A stretch of DNA of 12,499 nucleotides, from positions 1 through 12,499 of the forward strand of contig JAHEMP010000042.1 of the NCBI GenBank assembly GCA_024643585.1, read 5' to 3'. A program made the position numbers and the translations under genes. The stretch comes from Crocinitomicaceae bacterium. GTDB taxonomy: Bacteria; Bacteroidota; Bacteroidia; Flavobacteriales_D; Crocinitomicaceae. Shown here in pieces: positions 6,621 through 12,499 of this stretch; position 1 is the first letter of the stretch, and each line of letters begins with the position of its first letter. The notes beneath the pieces were generated by a model. It saw only the letters and a program-made list of their open reading frames with translations, searched no databases and was not told the DNA's origin.

Positions 6621-8264
6621 ATGGCGATTTCTAAAAAGGAATTAGAATTCAATAAAAATGAAGACCTCATAAAACTTAAAATTTCAACACTTCAAAAAGA
6701 GTTAGAAAAAGTGTATTTAGGTGGCGGTCAAAAACGAATAGATAAATTACATTTGCAAGGAAAATTAACAGCACGAGAAAGAATTGATTTGCTTTTGGAC
6801 CCAGGCGCAGAAAGAATTGAAATAGGAGCTCTAGCTGGAAATGACATGTACAAGGAATATGGCGGCTGTCCATCAGGAGGAGTTGTTGTAGTAATTGGAT
6901 ATGTATCCGGCAAACAATGTATTGTCGTAGCAAATGATGCAACAGTTAAAGCCGGTGCGTGGTTTCCAATCACAGGAAAGAAAAATTTACGGGCTCAAGA
7001 AATTGCCATGGAAAATAATCTTCCAATAATATATCTAGTCGATTCCGCTGGTGTTTTTTTACCAATGCAAGATGAAATCTTCCCAGATAAAGAGCACTTT
7101 GGACGTATTTTTAGAAATAATGCCATCATGAGTTCTCGAGGTATTTTGCAAATTGCAGCGGTAATGGGAAGTTGTGTTGCAGGAGGTGCGTACCTTCCAA
7201 TTATGTCGGATGAATCCCTAATTGTAAATAAAACTGGGACCATTTTTCTGGCTGGATCTTATTTGGTGAAAGCTGCTATTGGGGAAACAATTGATAATGA
7301 GACATTAGGAGGTGCACTAACCCACACAGAAATTTCTGGAGTTTGCGATTATAAGTCTGAAAATGACCAAGAATGCTTGAAAACGATTCGTGACTTAATG
7401 GATAAAGTTGGAAATCCAGAAAATGCTGGTTTCGATAGAAAAAAAGCGATTCAACCTAAATTAAAAGCGAAACAATTGTACGGCATATTGCCGTCAGAAA
7501 GAAACAAAACATACGACACAAAAGAACTTTTACGATGCTTAGTTGATGGATCTGAATTTACAGAATACAAAGCTGACTATGGAAAATCAATAATTTGTGC
7601 CTATGCAAGGATAGACGGTTGGGCCGTTGGAATTGTTGCAAACCAAAGAGAAATTGTGAAAAATGGTAAGGGTGAGATGCAATTTGGAGGTGTTATCTAT
7701 ACAGATTCTGCTGACAAATCTGCTCGTTTCATTATGAACTGCAATCAAAAAAATATTCCATTGGTTTTTTTACAAGATGTTTCTGGATTCATGGTGGGCT
7801 CTAAAAGCGAACATGCAGGAATTATTAAAGACGGTGCGAAAATGGTAAATGCCATGGCGAATTCAGTTGTTCCTAAATTTACTGTGGTAGTTGGAAATTC
7901 ATACGGTGCTGGAAACTATGCCATGTGCGGAAAAGCGTATGACCCAAGATTAATGCTTGCATGGCCCACAGCTGAAATCGCTGTGATGAGTGGAGCCTCT
8001 GCCGCAAAAACTCTCTTGCAAATTGAGGTAGCTTCTTTAAAATCAAAAGGTGAAACAATAACACAAGAAAAAGAAGACGAACTTTACAATTCAATAAAAG
8101 ATCGATACGATAAACAAACGAATCCATATTACGCGGCAAGTAGACTTTGGATAGACGCTATTATTGATCCTGTAGATACGAGGAAATATATATCCATGGG
8201 AATTTCTGCAGCGAGTCACAAAAAAGCTGAAAAACCTTACAATGTTGGTGTTATTCAAACTTGA
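6621..8264 (+). CDS. Acyl-CoA carboxylase, carboxyltransferase (beta) subunit
   Basis: The 547-residue product has both crotonase-like carboxyltransferase domains of biotin-dependent acyl-CoA carboxylases, which transfer CO2 from carboxybiotin to an acyl-CoA. N-terminal half: LTARERIDLLLD (49-60), VANDATVKAGAWFPIT (103-118), VDSAGVFLPMQDEIFP (140-155), CVAGGAYLPIMSDES (185-199) and GTIFLAGSYLVKAAIGE (206-222). C-terminal half: FLQDVSGFMVG (383-393), AGIIKDGAKMV (399-409) and GNSYGAGNYAMCGKAYDPR (425-443). The pattern is closest to methylcrotonyl-CoA carboxylase beta subunits, but several glycines usual there are changed (DSAGVF for DSGGAN), so the substrate is uncertain; propionyl-CoA and other acyl-CoAs are alternatives. 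No biotin carboxylase or biotin carrier gene is nearby. ATG 6621 is preferred over TTG 6558 because of the -7 element at 6593. It is followed after 2 bp by the elaA-like gene. Confidence 0.9.
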   Translation: MAISKKELEFNKNEDLIKLKISTLQKELEKVYLGGGQKRIDKLHLQGKLTARERIDLLLDPGAERIEIGALAGNDMYKEYGGCPSGGVVVVIGYVSGKQCIVVANDATVKAGAWFPITGKKNLRAQEIAMENNLPIIYLVDSAGVFLPMQDEIFPDKEHFGRIFRNNAIMSSRGILQIAAVMGSCVAGGAYLPIMSDESLIVNKTGTIFLAGSYLVKAAIGETIDNETLGGALTHTEISGVCDYKSENDQECLKTIRDLMDKVGNPENAGFDRKKAIQPKLKAKQLYGILPSERNKTYDTKELLRCLVDGSEFTEYKADYGKSIICAYARIDGWAVGIVANQREIVKNGKGEMQFGGVIYTDSADKSARFIMNCNQKNIPLVFLQDVSGFMVGSKSEHAGIIKDGAKMVNAMANSVVPKFTVVVGNSYGAGNYAMCGKAYDPRLMLAWPTAEIAVMSGASAAKTLLQIEVASLKSKGETITQEKEDELYNSIKDRYDKQTNPYYAASRLWIDAIIDPVDTRKYISMGISAASHKKAEKPYNVGVIQT

Positions 8265-8266
8265 TT

Positions 8267-8725
8267 ATGGATGTATTCATTAAACAATTTGACGAACTTA
8301 GTCTAATTGAGTTTCACGATATCGTTGCATTACGAATAAGTGTTTTTGTTGTTGAACAAAATTGCCCGTATCAAGAACTGGACGGCAAGGACAAAATGAG
8401 CTTTCATCTTTTTGTAAAAGAGGGAGATAGTATAGTAGGAACCGCCAGGATCCTTCCACCAGGTCTATCCTATCCAGAAATTGCGATAGGAAGGGTTGTC
8501 AGTTCAATAGACAAACGCGACTGTGGATTAGGTCACCTAATTATGGAAGAATCCTTAAAATTTATCTCTAATCATTGGAAAGACCCACAGAATGTTAAAC
8601 TTTCTGCCCAAAGTCATTTGAAAAAATATTATGAGAAACATGGTTTTACGTCTACTGGAAAAGAATATTTGGAGGACGGAATTCCGCATACAGAGATGAT
8701 ATTAGTTAAAAATGTAAACAAATAA
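8267..8725 (+). CDS. elaA: ElaA-like GNAT N-acetyltransferase
   Basis: The product has 152 residues from ATG at 8267; the frame is open back to a TTG at 8261 that overlaps the previous stop codon and adds only two residues. The N-terminal block LRISVFVVEQNCPYQELDG (22-40) is the hallmark of the ElaA branch of the GNAT superfamily. The acetyl-CoA pyrophosphate loop is RDCGLG (84-89), fitting the R/Q-x-x-G-x-G/A rule, on a helix continuing LIMEESLKF. Then come the beta strand with KLSAQ (111-115) and the YYEKHGF motif (121-127) typical of GNAT C-termini. It should be a cytoplasmic acetyltransferase; the acceptor substrate of ElaA proteins is not established. It is 2 bp after the carboxyltransferase gene and 4 bp before the M13 peptidase gene, so all three are probably one transcript. 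Confidence 0.88.
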   Translation: MDVFIKQFDELSLIEFHDIVALRISVFVVEQNCPYQELDGKDKMSFHLFVKEGDSIVGTARILPPGLSYPEIAIGRVVSSIDKRDCGLGHLIMEESLKFISNHWKDPQNVKLSAQSHLKKYYEKHGFTSTGKEYLEDGIPHTEMILVKNVNK

Positions 8726-8729
8726 AAAA

Positions 8730-10778
8730 ATGAAAATAAATTCTATTACCATATTAGCAATGTCGGGTGTTTTGACCTTTGCTTGTGGAACAAAAAAGAC
8801 AACTGAAGAAAAAATTGAGGTTGTTACGTATGATACTATTGATAGTGCTTATATGGACAAATCGATATTACCAAAAGACGATTTTTTCCAATTTGCCAAT
8901 GGAACATGGTGTAAAAACAATCCAGTACCTGACAGTGAGTCGCGTTGGGGAAGTTTTAATGAATTGGACAAAGCAAATAAAGAGAAGCTTCTTTCCATAT
9001 TAAAAGATGCTTCAAATAGTAAAAATGCACCAGGTTCAACGAATCAAATTTTAGGAGATTATTATGCGTCATATGTCGATATGAAAAACCGTAACGCGGA
9101 ATCATTTTATCCAATAGCCCATGAGCTAGAAATGATCAATCAAATAAATGGAAAAGAAGGCGTTCCAGCGGCTATTGCTGAACTTCATAAAAATGGGATT
9201 GGGGTTTTATTCAATTTTGGTGTTGGGCAAGATTTAAAAGATGTAAACAAGCACGTTGTTAACGTTTTCCAGGGGGGCATAGGTTTGCCAAACAGAGATT
9301 ATTACGAAAAAGAAGGAAAAAGTGACATACTAACTGCTTATGAGAAGCATATTGCTAAGTTATTTGATCTATATGGAAACTATGAACTAGATTCAAAAAT
9401 AGCTACTAAGCATGTTTTACAAATAGAAAAGTACTTAGCAAGGAATATGATGCTGCCAGCAGAATTGAGAATTCCAGAAAATACCTACAATCATGTAAGT
9501 TTTGACAAAGCTGAAGCATTATTTGGTTCCTTGAAGTTCAGATCCTATATTGAAAATATGGCAATCGGACAGTTTGATTATATAATCATCGGTCAACCTA
9601 AATTTGTACAGGCCTTGGGAAATCTTTTCGAAACGACTGAACTTGAGCAATGGAAAAGTTATTTGACGTGGTCAGTAATTAATCATTACGCTGCTCATTT
9701 AGACGAGAAATTTATAAATGCCGATTTTGATTTTTACGGGAAGATTTTAAAAGGTCAAAAAGAAATGAAACCTATTAATGATCGCTTAATTGAAGAGATC
9801 ACCAACATGAATTTTGGTGAATTATTAGGCAAAGCCTTTGTTGAGAAATACTATTCCGAAAATGCCCAAACAAGGGTAAATGAGATGGTTGACAATTTAC
9901 TAGTAGTTTTCCGCGACCGTATTCAAAATTTAAGTTGGATGACGGAGGACACGAAGAAAGAAGCATTGAACAAATTGAATTCAATTGGCAGAAAACTTGG
10001 TTTTCCGACTAAATGGGAAGATTATAGTTTGATTCGATTTAATAGTGTTAGTTATATTGAAAATTACAGAAATGCTAACATTTTTGCCGTTACAAAAAAC
10101 TTAGCTGAATTGAATAAACCAGTTGACAAAATGGAATGGGGAATGCCCGCCCACATGATCAACGCCTATTATCATCCATTATTAAATGAAATAGTTTTCC
10201 CAGCGGGAATTATGCAACCTCCGTTCTTCAGTGAAAATTATGAAGATGCTGTGAATTATGGAAGAATCGGTATGGTTATAGGTCATGAGTTTACACATGG
10301 TTTTGATGACATGGGTTCTAAATTTGCCGCAGATGGGACTTTTAATAATTGGTGGACGCCAAAAGATAGAGAATCCTTTGAAGCTAAAACCTCCGTTCTT
10401 GGTCAAACCTATTCGAATTTTTGCCCTACGACCGATAATTGTGTAAACCCTGATTTAACGATGGGAGAAAACATTGCAGATTTAGGAGGTTTAACCTTGG
10501 CTTACCACGCATATGCAAAAACACGAGAATTTCAATCTGGAGAACTAAGAGGTGGTTATACACCCGCGCAAAGATTTTTTATAGCCTATGCCCAATTATG
10601 GAAGATAAATTATACAGATGCAGAAATGAAAAATCGTTTAGCGAACGATTCTCACTCTCCAGGCATGTATCGTGTAAACGGTCCTTTGAAAAATTGTCCA
10701 GAGTTCTTTGAAGCTTTCAATATTCAAGAAGGTGATAAAATGAGGAATTCAGCTGGAAAAGTGGCCAATATTTGGTAA
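8730..10778 (+). CDS. M13 family zinc metallopeptidase (PepO/neprilysin-like), lipoprotein
   Basis: The 682-residue product is a full-length M13 endopeptidase exported as a lipoprotein; the signal peptide ends in the lipobox TFACG with lipidated Cys19. The N-terminal M13 domain starts at about residue 49 (PKDDFFQFANGTW). Catalytic elements: substrate-binding NAYY (478-481), the zinc site HEFTH (His519, Glu520, His523), ENIAD with the third ligand Glu580 and Asp584, the transition-state histidine in NDSHSP (His642), and YRVNG with the substrate-binding Arg648. The family cleaves oligopeptides on the amino side of hydrophobic residues, and the lipid anchor places it in the periplasm or on the cell surface. 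The residues after Cys19 (GTKKTTEE) have no clear surface-export signal. The family's usual cysteine near the C-terminus is missing; the protein ends in NIW. The gene closes the probable three-gene operon and is followed 20 bp later by a strong terminator. Confidence 0.95.
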   Translation: MKINSITILAMSGVLTFACGTKKTTEEKIEVVTYDTIDSAYMDKSILPKDDFFQFANGTWCKNNPVPDSESRWGSFNELDKANKEKLLSILKDASNSKNAPGSTNQILGDYYASYVDMKNRNAESFYPIAHELEMINQINGKEGVPAAIAELHKNGIGVLFNFGVGQDLKDVNKHVVNVFQGGIGLPNRDYYEKEGKSDILTAYEKHIAKLFDLYGNYELDSKIATKHVLQIEKYLARNMMLPAELRIPENTYNHVSFDKAEALFGSLKFRSYIENMAIGQFDYIIIGQPKFVQALGNLFETTELEQWKSYLTWSVINHYAAHLDEKFINADFDFYGKILKGQKEMKPINDRLIEEITNMNFGELLGKAFVEKYYSENAQTRVNEMVDNLLVVFRDRIQNLSWMTEDTKKEALNKLNSIGRKLGFPTKWEDYSLIRFNSVSYIENYRNANIFAVTKNLAELNKPVDKMEWGMPAHMINAYYHPLLNEIVFPAGIMQPPFFSENYEDAVNYGRIGMVIGHEFTHGFDDMGSKFAADGTFNNWWTPKDRESFEAKTSVLGQTYSNFCPTTDNCVNPDLTMGENIADLGGLTLAYHAYAKTREFQSGELRGGYTPAQRFFIAYAQLWKINYTDAEMKNRLANDSHSPGMYRVNGPLKNCPEFFEAFNIQEGDKMRNSAGKVANIW

Positions 10779-10795
10779 CAACACAAAATTAGCTC

Positions 10796-10833
10796 AAAAA
10801 AAAGTCCGGTGTTAGCCGGACTTTTTGTTTTTA
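10796..10833. terminator. Bidirectional intrinsic terminator
   Basis: GTCCGG (10804-10809) and CCGGAC (10816-10821) pair around a 6-base loop, and the stem extends into flanking A and T runs to 11 bp (10799-10826). The plus strand continues TTTTTGTTTTT and ends the M13 peptidase transcript. The minus strand reads into eight T residues and ends the transcript of the small gene whose stop codon is at 10831. It is the strongest hairpin in the window. Confidence 0.9.
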
Positions 10834-10983
10834 ATTTAGTTTAAAAAGAACTTTTTCTTTTCCAATTTTCTTCGCTTCAACCGATTTGCTGTAGTTAATT
10901 ATAAATTTTAACGCTTCTATGGTTGGACCGATTTTCGACTCCTCGGCAGGAGCAACATTCGAGTATTTTTTCAACATAGGCAT
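10831..10983 (-). CDS. Small conserved-looking protein of 50 residues, function unknown
   Basis: The frame runs from ATG at 10983 to TAA at 10831, right at the bidirectional terminator. The peptide begins MPMLKKYSNVAPAEESKIGP and ends KIGKEKVLFKLN; a second ATG at 10977 would give MLKKYSNV. It has no signal peptide, membrane segment or cysteines. It is rich in lysine and has a likely amphipathic helix (TIEALKFIINYSKSV) in the middle. Evidence that it is real: it fills the gap between the large minus-strand gene and the terminator, it is oriented so that the terminator with its T8 run follows its stop, and its composition is soluble-protein-like. No promoter consensus is seen just upstream, so it is probably co-transcribed with the gene 66 bp before it. 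I do not recognise the family, and no function is proposed. Confidence 0.6.
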   Translation of the reverse strand: MPMLKKYSNVAPAEESKIGPTIEALKFIINYSKSVEAKKIGKEKVLFKLN

Positions 10984-11049
10984 TTTTAACGGGTTATATA
11001 AAACATCAACGAGTAGTTTTTGAATTTATTATATGAGCCTGAAAAAAAA

Positions 11050-12499
11050 TCAATAACCTCCGAAATATCTCCTCATAGACCATTCAGCAACCAAAGCAAT
11101 CAAAAGCAAAATGAAGATGACTTTCCAATCTATTAAGTCAATAAAAATAGACTCGGAATAAGAAATATTGACAATATCCTCACGCTTTTCAAAATCAGAG
11201 TACAACTTTTCTATGTCCTTCAGTTTATAAAACTTACCTTTTGACTGACCGGCAATTTGTCTCAAAACTTGATGGTTGGCTTGGTTATCTAAATCTTCGA
11301 TTACAATATCTTCCACCACGAATGTGCCCGATTTCACGAATGATTTTCCATTAAACTTTGTGTTTGCTTTCCAATCATACTTTCCTGGCAAGAGTCTTCC
11401 GCAATTGAGTCTATAGGAATTACCTTTTATGCCAAATTCATATTTATTTTGTCTTTTAGCCTCATCAATCAATTCAAAATTGATAATTGGTGAGGTGATT
11501 AATTCCATCGACTCATTGTAAAACTCAGCACTTACGGTAAATTCTTCTGATTTATCAATCCGTTTTGGCAAAGAAACAACAAAAGGTGACGTATTTTGTC
11601 GAACTACTAAATACTGAGTGATTTTTTGAATAAACTCATTAAAAGACTCGAAACCACCTGTTTTTGAGTAATCATTTAATTTCCAGCGCCACACTCCTTC
11701 ACCATAAAGCACACCATATTTTACGCCATTTTGTTTACCAAAAAAGAGTAAAGGATCCTTCTTTTGAATATTACCTATCCGCTGATACAACAATATATCA
11801 ATTCCCGCAGGCCAATTAACCGCCCCATATTTAGACTTCAATGGGGGAAGAAAGTCAAAAAACTTCATCAATCTTTCTGAAATCTCAAAAGGGACGAAAC
11901 CCGAATTATATTTAGCTTCAATATCATCAGTTTGACTTCCATTTGGCGTCTTTAAAGCAAGTCCTAATTTCAAAATTTCGCTCGCCCCACTTGACGCACC
12001 AATTATGTACAAAACTGGAATATTTTTTTTCCTAATTGTTTCCAATACAGCAGAACTACTTTGCCAACCCGGTTCGTGCCAGATAACCAAATCAACATCT
12101 TTTGTGTTTAAATCCCAATCTTTTGAAATAGAAGATTCTACAGATAAATTTTCATCCCTTTCTAATACAGAACGAATGGCCGCCAAATCTGGATGTGGCG
12201 CTCCCGCCAACAACAAAACTTTACTCCTTGCATCGAGTATTTCTATGTAAAAATCTCTTGTATTATTTCTTTTGTTGTACTCCCCATCAACATATTGAAG
12301 ATTAACCGTATAGCGTTGGATACCTACTTGGTCTGCCGGCAGTGTGAAATTTAGTTGCTTGAAGGAGTAATCCGGATTTGAATAGCGAATATTTTGATTC
12401 GAAATCGTCTTTCCATTCTTTGAAATAGAAATATTAGCTGAAATTAGCCCCATTTTTATGGCTTCAAGTTCTACCTCAACAGGGAAATCATTTTTTAAA
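11050..12499 (-). CDS. Large membrane-anchored protein with Ig-like and GATase1-like regions, C-terminal part
   Basis: The frame is open to the right edge, so the start is outside the window; 482 residues are visible. An ATG at 12453 is internal, because the codons before it (DFPVEVELEAIK) continue the same beta-strand-like domain. In order: an Ig/CARDB-like beta domain (about 1-88); a Rossmann-like region beginning KVLLLAGAPHPDLAAIRSVL (93-112) and including DLVIWHEPGW, resembling the class I glutamine-amidotransferase-like domain of large Bacteroidota von Willebrand-A-type membrane proteins; further beta-rich domains; and near the C-terminus one hydrophobic segment (about 458-472, VIFILLLIALVAEW) followed by MRRYFGGY. 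The basic tail puts the C-terminus in the cytoplasm and the bulk in the periplasm. No catalytic Cys-His-Glu set is evident, so the domain may be structural. The family assignment is inference from the architecture; the N-terminal half, where a VWA domain would lie, is not visible. Confidence 0.65.
   Translation of the reverse strand, partial: LKNDFPVEVELEAIKMGLISANISISKNGKTISNQNIRYSNPDYSFKQLNFTLPADQVGIQRYTVNLQYVDGEYNKRNNTRDFYIEILDARSKVLLLAGAPHPDLAAIRSVLERDENLSVESSISKDWDLNTKDVDLVIWHEPGWQSSSAVLETIRKKNIPVLYIIGASSGASEILKLGLALKTPNGSQTDDIEAKYNSGFVPFEISERLMKFFDFLPPLKSKYGAVNWPAGIDILLYQRIGNIQKKDPLLFFGKQNGVKYGVLYGEGVWRWKLNDYSKTGGFESFNEFIQKITQYLVVRQNTSPFVVSLPKRIDKSEEFTVSAEFYNESMELITSPIINFELIDEAKRQNKYEFGIKGNSYRLNCGRLLPGKYDWKANTKFNGKSFVKSGTFVVEDIVIEDLDNQANHQVLRQIAGQSKGKFYKLKDIEKLYSDFEKREDIVNISYSESIFIDLIDWKVIFILLLIALVAEWSMRRYFGGY

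Noticed and set aside
6676..8139. Several minus-strand frames of 80-90 codons
   Set aside because: They are antisense shadows of the carboxyltransferase coding sequence and have no independent start signals.
8261..8266. TTG start for the elaA-like gene overlapping the previous stop
   Set aside because: An ATG two codons later leaves a normal N-terminus and a clean 2-bp spacer.
12005..12250. Plus-strand open frame of 81 codons
   Set aside because: It is antisense to the large membrane-protein gene and its translation has no recognisable features.
12436..12453. ATG at 12453 as the start of the right-edge gene
   Set aside because: The frame is open to the window edge and the codons before it read as a continuation of the same domain, so the gene is truncated rather than complete.

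Overview
The window looks like ordinary chromosomal sequence from a member of the Bacteroidota, most likely the order Flavobacteriales. The reasons are the low G+C content, promoters built on the Bacteroidota -7 element TAnnTTTG (with -33 TTG/TTTG) rather than a sigma70 -10 box, start codons without Shine-Dalgarno sequences, short lipoprotein signal peptides, and a housekeeping gene set typical of that group. I see no mobile elements, tRNA or rRNA genes, CRISPR arrays or phage genes. Two genes run off the window edges: pepD on the left and a large membrane protein gene on the right.

Layout. Positions 1-2320 (minus strand) hold ettA followed by the start of pepD. A divergent region of about 120 bp with a nested inverted repeat separates ettA from a small lipoprotein gene (2444-3076, plus). 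That gene converges, with only 2 bp between stop codons, on a superfamily II helicase gene (3079-4590, minus). The helicase gene and trxB (4779-5726, plus) diverge from a 188-bp region with a recognisable promoter for each. trxB ends in a strong hairpin terminator and converges on pcm (5825-6469, minus). pcm diverges from a tightly packed plus-strand run: an acyl-CoA carboxylase carboxyltransferase gene (6621-8264), an elaA-like acetyltransferase gene (8267-8725) and an M13 metallopeptidase lipoprotein gene (8730-10778). The spacers are 2 and 4 bp, so the three are probably one operon, closed by a bidirectional terminator. On the other side of that terminator, on the minus strand, lie a 50-codon gene (10831-10983) and the 3' part of a large gene (11050-12499) for a membrane-anchored protein with Ig-like and glutamine-amidotransferase-like regions.

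The functions are mainly protein and redox housekeeping: a translation factor (EttA), peptide breakdown (PepD, M13 peptidase), repair of damaged aspartyl residues (Pcm), thiol reduction (TrxB), nucleic-acid remodelling (helicase) and acyl-CoA carboxylation. Apart from the probable operon there is no sign that they form one pathway.

No convincing new multi-gene system is visible. The points most worth a second look are a probably leaderless pcm transcript, the 50-residue gene, two palindromes placed at promoters, and the divergence of the carboxyltransferase from typical methylcrotonyl-CoA carboxylase motifs.
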